Positions 34,823 through 44,242 of a stretch of DNA of 64,000 bases are shown in pieces. Below the pieces are notes generated by a model. That model was given only the letters and a program-made list of their open reading frames with translations, was not told the DNA's origin and ran no database searches. A program made the translations under genes and the position numbers. Within the stretch, counting starts at the first letter, position 1. Each line of letters starts with the position of its first letter. The DNA is from Cognatundibacterium jejuense (lineage in GTDB: Bacteria > Pseudomonadota > Gammaproteobacteria > Burkholderiales > Burkholderiaceae_D): contig NZ_JACOFV010000016.1 of the NCBI RefSeq assembly GCF_014284255.1, forward strand, positions 1 through 64,000, given 5' to 3'.

Positions 34823-37044
34823 TATTCATTATCCGCAGTTGATAGGGAGCCTAATTGTTGCATCAGGTATTGCTGGGCGCAGAAGTTGGCTTGCTGTCCG
34901 CGTGCTTTCTTGCGTTCGTAATGGCCATTGGAGTCGAGCACCCAAGCGTTCATATTGTCCTTCAGATAGGGATCAAGTCCTTCAGCAAGAATACGTTTTT
35001 TCAGCGATTTGTCTAATACCGGAAACGCTACTTCAATGCGGCGGAACAAATTGCGGTTCATCCAGTCGGCGCTGGCCAGATAAATGTCATGTGCCAGGTC
35101 GTTGCGGAAATAATAAATCCGGCTATGTTCGAGGAAGCGTCCGATGATCGAGCGTACCCGGATGTTTTCCGATAATCCTGGCACACCAGGCCGCAAAGTG
35201 CAGGCGCCACGAATAATCAGGTCTATCTTCACCCCGTCAGCGGAGGCGGCGTATAAAGCGCGAATGACAGATTCATCAGATAGGGAGTTCATTTTAGCAA
35301 TGATTCTGCCTGGGCGGCCTTCGCGGGCAATGCGCGCTTCGTTTCGTATCGCTTTGATTAATTGCGGCTGCAATGCAAACGGTGCCAGCCATAGGTAATC
35401 TAATTTCTTTGGTTTGGTCAGGCCAGTTAAGTGAATGAACACTTCATTGACTTCCGCCGCCATTGCTGGATGGGCAGTAAGTAAACCAAAATCCGTGTAA
35501 AAACGGGTAGTGGACGGGTGGTAGTTGCCCGTTCCTAAATGAGCGTAGTGGCGCAGGATTCCGCCTTCTTCACGGCGAATAACCAGTGCGAGTTTGGCAT
35601 GCGTTTTGAGTCCTACGACGCCATACACAACTTGTGCTCCTGCACGTTGTAATTTATCTGCCCAATTAATATTCGCTTCTTCATCAAAGCGCGCCATCAA
35701 TTCAACAATGACGGTGACTTCTTTGCCCAGTCGCGCCGCGGTAATCAAGGATTCCATCAAATCCGAGTTCATTCCCGTGCGATAAATGGTTTGCTTGATC
35801 GCTACGACGCTAGGATCGAGCGAGGCGGAACGGATAAAATCGATGACCGTCTGGAATGGTTGGAACGGGTGGTGCAATAAGATATCTTGTTTGCGCAGCA
35901 GAGTGAAAATATCTGTGTGAGAGTATTTCGCAATCGCCTTTGGAGAAAAAGGAGGGAAGCGCAAATTAGCTTGCTTAACGTGGTCGACCAATTCGCCGAG
36001 GCGAACCATATTGACCGGACCGTCGACTGGATACAAGCGATCTTCGCTGAGTGAAAATTGTTCCAATAAAAAGCGTGCCAAATCGTCGGGACAGTTTTTG
36101 GCAACCTCGAGCCTGACTGCAGCACCGAACTGACGCGTCTGCAGTTCTCCTTGCAAAGCTTGACGAAGGTTTTTTACTTCTTCTTCATCTACCCATAAAT
36201 CACTATCGCGGGTGACGCGGAACTGAGAGTAGTTAATCACTTCGCGACCATTGAACAGGTCGGCAATGTGCGAGTGAATAACAGAAGAGAGCAAGCAAAA
36301 TGACATGCCCTTTTCAGAGAGTTCATCTGGCAACCGTATAATCCGCGGTAACACGCGCGGTGCTTTCACGATGGCAATTCCGGTGCCGCGCCCAAATGCA
36401 TCTTTTCCTGCGAGAGAAACGATGAAATTGAGACTCTTATTAACGACTTGCGGGAAAGGGTGAGCTGGGTCAAGACCGATTGGTGTTAAAAGTGGGCGTA
36501 CTTCTCGTTCAAAATACTGTTTTACCCATGCACGCTGCGCCTCATTTCGTTCCGAGTGACGCAGCAGGTTAATGCCTTTTTTGGATAATTGCGGCAGAAT
36601 TTCTTGATTCAGTAATTCGTATTGACGTTGTGCGAGTTGATGGCACTCGGTACTGATGCGTTTGAGGCTGGCTTGAAAATTTGGGTGCTGGACTAGTTCT
36701 CCATCTACGGTATTTTGCGCCAGGAGGCTGGCTACTCTGACTTCAAAAAATTCGTCCAGATTACTACCAACGATGCAAAGATATTTCAGGCGCTCTAATA
36801 ATGGAATAGTACGGTCTTCAGCTTGTGCCAGAACGCGCCAATTAAAGGCAATTTGCGACATCTCACGATCGAGAAATATCACTGATCTTGATAGTTCCGT
36901 GGGTGCCGCTTGTGTGGTGGCAAGGGGGGTGTTTTTTGATGACTTTTTTTGCTCACCAGAATTGGTAATGACGGCGCCATCTTCCCGAGTTGTTTTTTTT
37001 GTCACAATATTTGCGGTCGATGGATTTACTTCTTGATTTGGCAT
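34822..37044 (-). CDS. ppk: Polyphosphate kinase 1
   Basis: 740 residues. It reversibly makes polyphosphate from the terminal phosphate of ATP. The order is a variable N-terminal segment (1-50), the N and head domains (ELSRSVIFLDREMSQIAFNWRV, YLCIVGSNLDEFFEVRVASL) and two phospholipase-D-like catalytic domains. The phosphorylated His lies in AHLGTGNYHPSTTRFYTDFG and the second site in LEHSRIYYF. GGGA precedes ATG 37044; the frame extends upstream to 37110 but crosses the promoter. A Pho box on the minus strand lies 60 bp upstream. The roughly 50 basic/polar N-terminal residues are longer than in E. coli. Confidence 0.95.
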   Translation of the reverse strand: MPNQEVNPSTANIVTKKTTREDGAVITNSGEQKKSSKNTPLATTQAAPTELSRSVIFLDREMSQIAFNWRVLAQAEDRTIPLLERLKYLCIVGSNLDEFFEVRVASLLAQNTVDGELVQHPNFQASLKRISTECHQLAQRQYELLNQEILPQLSKKGINLLRHSERNEAQRAWVKQYFEREVRPLLTPIGLDPAHPFPQVVNKSLNFIVSLAGKDAFGRGTGIAIVKAPRVLPRIIRLPDELSEKGMSFCLLSSVIHSHIADLFNGREVINYSQFRVTRDSDLWVDEEEVKNLRQALQGELQTRQFGAAVRLEVAKNCPDDLARFLLEQFSLSEDRLYPVDGPVNMVRLGELVDHVKQANLRFPPFSPKAIAKYSHTDIFTLLRKQDILLHHPFQPFQTVIDFIRSASLDPSVVAIKQTIYRTGMNSDLMESLITAARLGKEVTVIVELMARFDEEANINWADKLQRAGAQVVYGVVGLKTHAKLALVIRREEGGILRHYAHLGTGNYHPSTTRFYTDFGLLTAHPAMAAEVNEVFIHLTGLTKPKKLDYLWLAPFALQPQLIKAIRNEARIAREGRPGRIIAKMNSLSDESVIRALYAASADGVKIDLIIRGACTLRPGVPGLSENIRVRSIIGRFLEHSRIYYFRNDLAHDIYLASADWMNRNLFRRIEVAFPVLDKSLKKRILAEGLDPYLKDNMNAWVLDSNGHYERKKARGQQANFCAQQYLMQQLGSLSTADNE

Positions 37045-37087
37045 ATTTCCCTGCTTGTCATAAAGGCTTGCATATATATACGACCTT

Positions 37088-37121
37088 ATTTTAGTTGCTT
37101 CGCATGACAATTTTATGACAA
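37088..37121 (-). promoter_or_regulatory. Pho box and -10 of ppk-sixA
   Basis: On the minus strand two perfect TTGTCAT heptamers with an AAAA spacer (37121-37104) are followed by 10 nt and TAAAAT (37093-37088). This is the canonical PhoB-dependent layout. Confidence 0.85.
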
Positions 37122-37163
37122 AAAACGTGATAAGAAAATTAAATATTTCACAAATATTTCATG

Positions 37164-37197
37164 AAGTCATCGTATTGTCATAATTGGATTGTAGAGT
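37164..37197 (+). promoter_or_regulatory. Pho box and -10 of the pst operon
   Basis: AAGTCAT-CGTA-TTGTCAT (heptamers ending at 37170 and 37181) is followed by 10 nt and TAGAGT (37192-37197), 47 bp before the pstS ATG. It lies back to back with the ppk Pho box 42 bp away. Confidence 0.8.
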
Positions 37198-37243
37198 TGC
37201 GGCATTAGAAAATCCCCCCTTGCAATCGAATCTTGAGGTGAAT

Positions 37244-38287
37244 ATGCAAATCAATCGTGTTATTAAAACTTTAGTCGCTATGGTAGGTGTTGCAGCGTCA
37301 ATCAATGTTGCGCAAGCTGCTGATATTACTGGTGCTGGAGCAACATTCCCTTATCCGATTTATGCAAAGTGGGCTGATGCTTATAAAAAAGCAACAGGTA
37401 ACGGATTGAATTATCAGTCTATTGGTTCTGGTGGTGGTATTAAGCAAATTAAAGCAAAAACGGTTGATTTCGGTGCTTCAGATATGCCACTGAAGGCAGA
37501 TGAATTGAATACGGAAGGTTTGATTCAGTTCCCGGCAATTATCGGTGGAGTCGTGCCTATCGTAAACTTGGATGGTGTTGCACCAGGCAAGATGAAAATG
37601 ACGGGTGAGGTTCTGGCTTCCATCTATCTAGGCAAAATTACCAAGTGGAACGCACCAGAGATCGTTGCAATCAATCCGGGTCTGAAGCTGCCAGCGGAAG
37701 ACATTACCGTCGTTCGCCGCTCTGATGGTTCTGGTACAACGTTCCTGTGGACAGATTTTTTGAGTAAAGTAAGCCCGGAATTTAAATCCACAATCGGTTC
37801 TTCCACTGCAGTTAAATGGCCTGTTGGCTTGGGTGGTAAGGGTAATGAAGGCGTGGCCGCTAACGTTCAGCGTATCAAAAACACCATTGGCTATGTTGAG
37901 TACGCGTACGTGAAGAAAAATAAAATGGTTTATACGCAGCTGAAAAATGCAGATGGTCAGTTTGTCGAGCCAGAAGATGATAGCTTTAAAGCCGCCGCAG
38001 CAAATGCTGATTGGGCGAAAGCACCTGGTATGTTCTTGGTGCTCACCAACCAGCCAGGTAAAGCATCCTGGCCTGTGACTGGTGCTTCATTTATCTTGTT
38101 GCACAAATCTCAGGATAAACCAGCTGAAGCAAAAGAAGTATTGAAATTCTTTGACTGGGCTTTTAAAAATGGTGCAGAAATGGCGGTTGAATTGGATTAT
38201 GTTCCATTGCCTCCAGCACTGGTGAAGCAAATCCAAGAAGGCTGGAAAGCAAATATCAAGGATGCATCTGGTAAAGCTGTCTGGTAA
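37244..38287 (+). CDS. pstS: Phosphate ABC transporter substrate-binding protein PstS
   Basis: 347 residues with a signal peptide (TLVAMVGVAASINVAQAAD). Phosphate-binding segments are ITGAGATFPYPIYAKWADAY, SIGSGGGIKQIKAKTVDFGA and VRRSDGSGTTFLWTDFL. It captures phosphate in the periplasm and delivers it to PstCA. GAGG lies 5 nt before ATG 37244; the frame opening at 37184 lies within the promoter. It is the first gene of pstSCAB-phoU-phoB, and a hairpin after it probably keeps its mRNA more abundant than that of the permease genes. Confidence 0.96.
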   Translation: MQINRVIKTLVAMVGVAASINVAQAADITGAGATFPYPIYAKWADAYKKATGNGLNYQSIGSGGGIKQIKAKTVDFGASDMPLKADELNTEGLIQFPAIIGGVVPIVNLDGVAPGKMKMTGEVLASIYLGKITKWNAPEIVAINPGLKLPAEDITVVRRSDGSGTTFLWTDFLSKVSPEFKSTIGSSTAVKWPVGLGGKGNEGVAANVQRIKNTIGYVEYAYVKKNKMVYTQLKNADGQFVEPEDDSFKAAAANADWAKAPGMFLVLTNQPGKASWPVTGASFILLHKSQDKPAEAKEVLKFFDWAFKNGAEMAVELDYVPLPPALVKQIQEGWKANIKDASGKAVW

Positions 38288-38348
38288 ATCAGGATTCACC
38301 ATAGTTAGTGGTCAAGTTTATTTTTGTATTTAGTTGAACGATTCTTGC

Positions 38349-38380
38349 AAAGGCAATTCGATCCGTGTTGAATTGCCTTT
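38349..38380 (+). terminator. Hairpin between pstS and pstC
   Basis: AAAGGCAATTC/GAATTGCCTTT, an 11-bp stem with a 10-nt loop, lies 61 bp after the pstS stop. There is almost no T-run beyond the stem, so it is more likely a partial terminator or 3'-end protector than a full stop. Confidence 0.65.
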
Positions 38381-38396
38381 CAGTGAAAAAGCACCT

Positions 38397-39443
38397 ATGC
38401 CAACTCCAATGTCCTCTGTCAATATGACCGTACCTTCAGCAAGTCCTAGCATTTCCAGTCCAGATTACTCACAAAGTAACCAACTCAGTGATGAAAAGCT
38501 GGCTAAAGTGATGCGTCGCCAACGTTGGCAAGATTTCTTTTTCCATAAATTAACTCTGAGTTTCGCCGCTTTTGTGTTGGTGGTTTTGCTTGGAATTATT
38601 TTCTCGTTGTTTATGCGCGCCATTCCTGCGATGCAGGAATTTGGTCTGGCATTTATCTCTACCGTAGAGTGGGATCCTGTTAATGATAAATACGGTGGTT
38701 TGATTGCGATTGTTGGTACGCTCACAACTTCTATCATTGCGTTGTTGATTGCCTTTCCGGTCAGCTTTGGTATTGCTTTGTTTTTGACTGAGATTTGCCC
38801 TGCCTGGCTCAAGCGTCCATTGGGCACTGCGATTGAACTATTGGCTGGCGTGCCAAGTATTATTTACGGCATGTGGGGTTTGTTTATTTTTGCACCCCTT
38901 TTTGCGAAATATATTCAGCCAGTCTTACACGCGACATTGGGTAATTTACCGGTCATTGGCGCTATGTTCTCAGGGCCTATGATAGGTATCGGTATTTTGT
39001 CTGCCGGTATTATTTTGGCGATTATGATCATTCCATTCATCTCTTCAGTCATGCGCGACGTGTTCGAAGTTGTTCCACCAGTGTTGAAAGAATCTGCTTA
39101 TGGTCTGGGTTGTACAAAATGGGAAGTGGTTCGCAAAATTGTTTTGCCTTATACCAAAATCGGTGTAGTTGGTGGCGTCATGTTGGGTTTAGGGCGTGCC
39201 TTGGGTGAAACCATGGCGATTACGTTTGTGATCGGTAACGCGAATCAATTGTCATGGTCACTTTTCGCCGCCGGTAATAGTATCGCATCGACATTGGCGA
39301 ATGAATTTGCGGAAGCTGAGACTCCACTACACGTGTCATCATTATTCTTGTTGGGTTTAATTTTGTTCGTGATCACATTCATTGTGTTGTCTGCCGCTAA
39401 ATTAATGTTGTTGGGTCTGAGCCGTAAAGAAGGAACAAAATAA
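38397..39443 (+). CDS. pstC: Phosphate ABC transporter permease PstC
   Basis: 348 residues with six membrane helices. The first 45 residues are a polar Ser/Pro-rich leader, then [20 protein letters not shown] opens the membrane domain. [15 protein letters not shown] and the EAA-like loop [20 protein letters not shown] contact Pst[18 protein letters not shown] is the conserved PstC segment. With PstA it forms the phosphate channel. The start is uncertain: ATG 38397 or 38409. The stop overlaps the pstA start by one base. Confidence 0.93.
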   Translation: MPTPMSSVNMTVPSASPSISSPDYSQSNQLSDEKLAKVMRRQRWQDFFFHKLTLSFAAFVLVVLLGIIFSLFMRAIPAMQEFGLAFISTVEWDPVNDKYGGLIAIVGTLTTSIIALLIAFPVSFGIALFLTEICPAWLKRPLGTAIELLAGVPSIIYGMWGLFIFAPLFAKYIQPVLHATLGNLPVIGAMFSGPMIGIGILSAGIILAIMIIPFISSVMRDVFEVVPPVLKESAYGLGCTKWEVVRKIVLPYTKIGVVGGVMLGLGRALGETMAITFVIGNANQLSWSLFAAGNSIASTLANEFAEAETPLHVSSLFLLGLILFVITFIVLSAAKLMLLGLSRKEGTK

Positions 39444-40315
39444 TGAACGACACGTTGACACAGTCACCTGATAACCCGGTCTACCGTCGCCGTTTGTGGG
39501 TGCATAGAGTTGGGATCTTTTTATCATCTGCAGCGATGGCACTGGGCGTCGCATTCTTGATGTGGATTTTATTTACATTGTTAATTAAAGGTGTGTCGGC
39601 AATTAATTTTGCGATGTTCACCGAAAGCACCCCAGCGCCTGGTAGCGAAGGTGGTGGTTTGATGAATGCGATCGTTGGTAGTTTTATGATGGTCGGCAGT
39701 GCTACATTGATTTCTACTCCTATCGGTATTCTTGCTGGTATCTATCTGGCGGAATACGGCAACAAGAGCATGTTTGGTGCCGTTACACGTTTTGTTACTG
39801 ACATTATGTTGTCTGCACCGTCGATCGTTATTGGCCTGTTTGTGTACGCAATCTACGTTGCAAACGTCAAGCATTTCTCGGGTTGGGCAGGGAGTATTGC
39901 GATTTCTTTGATTGCGATTCCTGTAGTTGTTCGCACCACTGATAATATGTTGGGGCTGGTGCCAGCTAGTCTCCAGGAGGCAGCATTTGCACTTGGTGCG
40001 CCACGTTGGAAGGTGGCTCTGATGATACGTTTGCGTGCTGTAAAAGCGGGCGTGATTACCGGCATTTTGTTGGCTGTTGCGCGGATTTCCGGTGAAACAG
40101 CGCCATTGTTATTTACCGCGTTGAATAACCAGTTCTTTAATGGAAATATGAATAAGCCCATGGCAAACTTGCCAGTGGTAATTTATCAGTTTGCAATGAG
40201 TCCTTACGATAATTGGCGTGACCTTGCCTGGGGCGGTGCTTTACTCATTACGTTTAGCGTTCTGGGTCTGAATATTTTGTCACGTACATTATTTAATCAA
40301 AAATCACAGCATTAA
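39443..40315 (+). CDS. pstA: Phosphate ABC transporter permease PstA
   Basis: 290 residues with six membrane helices. [20 protein letters not shown] and [15 protein letters not shown] are typical of PstA. The cytoplasmic coupling loop is [20 protein letters not shown], followed by [19 protein letters not shown]. It pairs with PstC. The ATG shares a base with the pstC stop (TAATG), so translation is coupled; pstB follows after 13 bp. Confidence 0.95.
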   Translation: MNDTLTQSPDNPVYRRRLWVHRVGIFLSSAAMALGVAFLMWILFTLLIKGVSAINFAMFTESTPAPGSEGGGLMNAIVGSFMMVGSATLISTPIGILAGIYLAEYGNKSMFGAVTRFVTDIMLSAPSIVIGLFVYAIYVANVKHFSGWAGSIAISLIAIPVVVRTTDNMLGLVPASLQEAAFALGAPRWKVALMIRLRAVKAGVITGILLAVARISGETAPLLFTALNNQFFNGNMNKPMANLPVVIYQFAMSPYDNWRDLAWGGALLITFSVLGLNILSRTLFNQKSQH

Positions 40316-40328
40316 TCTGGACATCGAT

Positions 40329-41108
40329 ATGACTACTACACCAGCAAATACACAAAAAAAAGCAATCGAGATTGATGGGCTGAATTTTTTCTACGGAGCT
40401 ACCCGTAGTTTGCGCGATATCAATTTAAATATTTTTGATAAAAAAGTGACGGCATTTATCGGGCCTTCAGGCTGCGGTAAATCAACTTTGTTGCGTACTT
40501 TGAATCGCATGTATGACTTGTATCCAGGTCAACGTGCCGAGGGAAAAATTATCTATAAAGGTAAAAATATTCTGGACGCTGATCAGGATATTAATCTGTT
40601 GCGCGCCAAGGTTGGTATGGTGTTTCAAAAACCAACACCTTTCCCTATGTCTGTCTACGACAATATTGCGTTCGGTGTGCGTCTTTATGAAAATTTGTCG
40701 AAAGGCGAAATGGACGAACGCGTTGAATGGGCATTAAAAAAAGCAGCGATCTGGACTGAAGTGAAAGATAAATTACACAAAAGTGGTTTGAGCTTATCCG
40801 GTGGTCAGCAGCAACGTTTATGCATTGCTCGTGGCGTTTCTGTGAAACCAGAAATCTTATTGTTAGATGAGCCGACGTCAGCACTGGATCCTATTTCTAC
40901 GGTAAAAATCGAAGAACTGATCAGTGAGTTGAAAGAAGAATATACAATCGCCATTGTGACACATAACATGCAACAGGCGGCACGTTGCTCTGACTATACT
41001 GCCTATATGTATTTGGGCGAATTGGTTGAGTTTGGCGAGACGGATCATATTTTCATGAATCCGGTGAAAAAAGAAACTCAAGATTACATTACCGGCCGTT
41101 TCGGTTAA
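40329..41108 (+). CDS. pstB: Phosphate ABC transporter ATP-binding protein PstB
   Basis: 259 residues. Walker A is [18 protein letters not shown], the Q-loop segment is [19 protein letters not shown], the signature is [16 protein letters not shown], Walker B is [12 protein letters not shown] and the switch His is in [11 protein letters not shown]. It powers phosphate import and, with PhoU, takes part in repressing PhoR when phosphate is plentiful. Confidence 0.97.
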   Translation: MTTTPANTQKKAIEIDGLNFFYGATRSLRDINLNIFDKKVTAFIGPSGCGKSTLLRTLNRMYDLYPGQRAEGKIIYKGKNILDADQDINLLRAKVGMVFQKPTPFPMSVYDNIAFGVRLYENLSKGEMDERVEWALKKAAIWTEVKDKLHKSGLSLSGGQQQRLCIARGVSVKPEILLLDEPTSALDPISTVKIEELISELKEEYTIAIVTHNMQQAARCSDYTAYMYLGELVEFGETDHIFMNPVKKETQDYITGRFG

Positions 41109-41146
41109 TAACCTATCCTTAGTGATACAGAATTCAGGAGACTACC

Positions 41147-41866
41147 TTGACTGGCGAACATTCTTCAAAACAATATGATCATGACCTTGAGACGATACGC
41201 TCTAAGGTATTGTTAATGGGCGGGCTCGTGGAAAGTCATTTCCATGATGCGATGTCATGTTTTCGCACTGGTAATGCTGATCAGGCCGAGGCGGTCATTC
41301 AATCCGATCTGGAAGTCAATCGCCTTGAGGTTTCCCTTGACGATATGTGTAGCCACCTGATTGTTAAGCGTCAACCTGCAGCAAATGATTTGCGCACAGT
41401 AATGGCGACAGGAAAGGTGATTACCGACCTCGAGCGTATTGGTGATGAATCAACGAAGATTGCTCGGATTTCCAAAGAGGCGCATGCTAATCGCCGTGGT
41501 ACTGCAATGTTTAATGGTTATGAAACAGTGCGCGTGCTGGCTGGCAGTGTCGCCGACATGTTGCATCATTCATTGGATGCGTTTGCCAGACTGGATGACG
41601 CCAAAGCGGTGCAATTAATCGCACAAGATGCAATTATTGACAATGATTTCCGTTCTATCATGCGTAATCTGATCACATTCATGATGGAAGATCCAAGCAC
41701 GATTACATCTTCTCTGAATACCTTGTGGGTTGCCAAAGCCATTGAGCGTATTGCAGATCACGCAAAAAATATTGCTGAACATACGATTTATATCGTTGAA
41801 GGTAAAGATATCCGACATTCTGATTATGTCGCAATTAAACAAGATCAAAAAGTTGATAACGGATAA
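41147..41866 (+). CDS. phoU: Phosphate signalling regulator PhoU
   Basis: 239 residues made of two three-helix PhoU repeats with metal-binding acidic motifs (DLERIGDESTKIARI in the first, IERIADHAKNIAEHT in the second). It links Pst transport to PhoR and keeps the Pho response off in phosphate-rich cells. The start is a TTG at 41147 with AGGAG 6 nt upstream; the next in-frame ATG is 23 codons later, inside the first helix, so the TTG start is well supported. The stop overlaps the phoB ATG by one base. Confidence 0.94.
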   Translation: MTGEHSSKQYDHDLETIRSKVLLMGGLVESHFHDAMSCFRTGNADQAEAVIQSDLEVNRLEVSLDDMCSHLIVKRQPAANDLRTVMATGKVITDLERIGDESTKIARISKEAHANRRGTAMFNGYETVRVLAGSVADMLHHSLDAFARLDDAKAVQLIAQDAIIDNDFRSIMRNLITFMMEDPSTITSSLNTLWVAKAIERIADHAKNIAEHTIYIVEGKDIRHSDYVAIKQDQKVDNG

Positions 41867-42552
41867 TGGCTGCTGATACCACAATATTAATCGTCGAAGA
41901 CGAGCCTGCAATTGTTGAGCTGGTGAGCTTTACCTTGCGTGCTGCCGGATGGAACACATTTTCCGTCAACAACACGGCAGACGCTTGGGATTTTATCCAG
42001 CGTCGTACGCCACAACTGATTTTGCTGGACTGGATGTTGCCTGACCAAAGCGGTTTACGCTTGTTATCTAAAATTCGTTCTGATCGTCAGTTCAATGAAA
42101 TTCCTATCATCATGCTCACTGCTAAAAGCATGGAAGAAGATAAGATTGCCGGTCTCGATCACGGCGCTGACGACTACGTTACAAAACCATTTTCACCGCG
42201 CGAGCTGACTGCCCGCATTAAAGCTCTTTTGCGACGCAAGAGCCCTGAACATTCACAGACAGCTTTAACTGCAGGAACTGTTGTGCTTGATCCGGTCAGT
42301 TGTACAGTAAAAATCGAAGAACAAAAAGTCGATATCGGGCATGCTGAATATAAGCTATTAAAGTTTTTTATGGCGCATCCTGAGCGTGTATTCTCACGCA
42401 GCCAATTGCTCGATAAAGTCTGGGGTGATCACGTGGTGATTGAAGAGCGGACTGTAGACGTTCACGTTTTGCGTTTGAGAAAAGTATTGAAATCAGCCGA
42501 GTCTTTGATTAAAACAGTACGGAGCGTCGGCTATATGTTGTCTGAGAAGTAA
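41866..42552 (+). CDS. phoB: Phosphate regulon response regulator PhoB
   Basis: 228 residues: a receiver domain (1-120) with the phospho-acceptor Asp55 in LILLDWMLPDQSG, the acidic pocket VEDEPA and the switch Lys in YVTKPFSPREL, then an OmpR-type winged helix (about 130-228) with RSQLLDKVWGDHVVIEERTV and the recognition helix VDVHVLRLRKVLK. Phosphorylated PhoB binds the Pho boxes described here. It follows phoU (TAATG overlap); phoR is separated by 243 bp. Confidence 0.95.
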   Translation: MAADTTILIVEDEPAIVELVSFTLRAAGWNTFSVNNTADAWDFIQRRTPQLILLDWMLPDQSGLRLLSKIRSDRQFNEIPIIMLTAKSMEEDKIAGLDHGADDYVTKPFSPRELTARIKALLRRKSPEHSQTALTAGTVVLDPVSCTVKIEEQKVDIGHAEYKLLKFFMAHPERVFSRSQLLDKVWGDHVVIEERTVDVHVLRLRKVLKSAESLIKTVRSVGYMLSEK

Positions 42553-42641
42553 TCTTAAAATTCTGTCGGGGGGATGCTGTGCTTACTTTAAATCCTCCTG
42601 GCTCGCATTCTATTAAATGTAGATGAGTTGTAAATGAGCGC

Positions 42642-42675
42642 TAATGCAATCTACTGGCTATTGTTGATTGCATTA
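42642..42675 (+). other. Hairpin between phoB and phoR
   Basis: TAATGCAATC/GATTGCATTA forms a 10-bp stem with a 14-nt loop and no T-run. It may set the 3' end of the pst-phoB mRNA or modulate phoR. The 243-bp gap around it holds no gene. Confidence 0.5.
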
Positions 42676-42795
42676 CGATCCCTCTGAATCTTAAGACATT
42701 AAGATCTTCAGACTGATAAGACTTATTTAAGAAGACATATTGTTCTTTTAGTTCTCTATCCATACTCCCAATTAAAAAAATATCAGGGATATTAC

Positions 42796-44091
42796 ATGTC
42801 GTCTCGCCTTATATTCTGGATTTCGAATTCAGTACGTATTTTGTTAGTGGCAATGGGCACTGCGGCTGCTTGTTATATGTGGGGTACCGTTATAGGTTTG
42901 TTGTTGGGTATCCTGGCAATGGCATCGTTGGTACTTGTGCAACTCTTTTATCTGCAACGACTGGCAGACTGGCTCGATCATCCCACTAGTTCCCGCTTAC
43001 CAGACGGCTGGGGTGCATGGACTGATATTTTTTCCAGATTGTATAAACTACGCCGTGGCGACGAAAAAAATCAAACAGAACTCACTGAATGGTTAGCGCG
43101 TTTCCGGCAGGCGATGACCTTGTTGCCTGACGGCGTGGTGATTATGGATGACGTTCTGTTTCTAGAATGGTGTAATCCCGCCGCTGAACGCCACCTTGGA
43201 TTGAGTCTGACAAAAGACAAGGGTATGCGCGTAACCAATCTGGTGCGCAGTCCGGAGTTCATGGACTATATTATTCTGGGGCGCTACGACACTCCTTTGA
43301 CCTTATCATTTCGCGACCGCAAGCTGATTGCGCACATTATTCCATTTGAAAACCGCCGGCAAATTCTGGTCACGCATGACGTTACAGAGTCTGAGCGTAT
43401 TGATATGATGCGGCGCGATTTTATTGCCAACGCTTCGCATGAATTGCGTACCCCTTTGACGGTGATCAACGGTTTTTTAGAAATTGCTTCATTGCAGCCG
43501 GATCTCGATATTCCTACCAGAAATGCGCATTTGAAGTTGATGTCCGAACAGGGCGAGCGTATGCAGCGTCTGGTTGAGGATATGCTGACATTGACACGGC
43601 TCGAGTCGATGGATCATCTGTTGAGGACGGAATCAATTAATATGCGGGGGCTGCTTGAGCAAATTTTACAAGAAGCTCATGCACTTTCTGCTGGTCGACA
43701 CAAAATCACGCTTGATTGTCAGGGGCCGGATATTCGTGGAAGCACCGATGAAATTCGTAGCGCATTGACCAATCTGGTCACAAATGCAATCCGTTACACT
43801 CCAGAGCACGGTGAAATCCAAATTCAGTGGTGCAATGCCCCGCAAGGCCCTAAATTTCTGGTGATCGATAATGGCATAGGAATTAGTCCGGAGCATATTT
43901 CGCGATTGACTGAACGCTTTTACCGCGTCGATAAAAGCCGCTCGCGTGAAACTCAGGGAACAGGCTTGGGCTTGGCGATTGTCAAGCACGTTTTATTGAG
44001 ACATAACGCGAATTTATTCATTGATTCCGTGCCTGATCAAGGTAGTAAATTTGCAGTTCAATTCCCACCGGCAATTGTCATTGACGCCTAA
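42796..44091 (+). CDS. phoR: Phosphate regulon sensor histidine kinase PhoR
   Basis: 431 residues. Two membrane helices fill residues about 12-53, then a linker and a PAS domain (about 105-200). The dimerisation domain has His215 in ANASHELRTPLTVINGF. The ATPase domain has the N-box LTNLVTNAIRYTPEHGE, G1 DNGIGIS and G2 GTGLGLAIVKHVL. It has no large periplasmic domain, as expected for PhoR, which reads phosphate through Pst/PhoU. AGGGA precedes ATG 42796. Confidence 0.95.
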   Translation: MSSRLIFWISNSVRILLVAMGTAAACYMWGTVIGLLLGILAMASLVLVQLFYLQRLADWLDHPTSSRLPDGWGAWTDIFSRLYKLRRGDEKNQTELTEWLARFRQAMTLLPDGVVIMDDVLFLEWCNPAAERHLGLSLTKDKGMRVTNLVRSPEFMDYIILGRYDTPLTLSFRDRKLIAHIIPFENRRQILVTHDVTESERIDMMRRDFIANASHELRTPLTVINGFLEIASLQPDLDIPTRNAHLKLMSEQGERMQRLVEDMLTLTRLESMDHLLRTESINMRGLLEQILQEAHALSAGRHKITLDCQGPDIRGSTDEIRSALTNLVTNAIRYTPEHGEIQIQWCNAPQGPKFLVIDNGIGISPEHISRLTERFYRVDKSRSRETQGTGLGLAIVKHVLLRHNANLFIDSVPDQGSKFAVQFPPAIVIDA

Positions 44092-44119
44092 AAATATAAA
44101 ATCGTTGTTATTCAAGCAT

Positions 44120-44150
44120 GCCAGAATGTATAAATTTTGTTATACCTGGC
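44120..44150 (+). terminator. Possible terminator after phoR
   Basis: GCCAG-AAT-GTATA and TATAC-CTGGC pair around an 8-nt loop, with TTGTTAT following. The T-run is broken, so efficiency is uncertain. Confidence 0.4.
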
Positions 44151-44242
44151 TTGTTATGGGTTCTAAATACGGTACACTCAAACTAATTTGAGATTATTAA
44201 ACAGGTCGTTGGCGAACTGGGTTCGGCGTGGGAGGATGTTCA

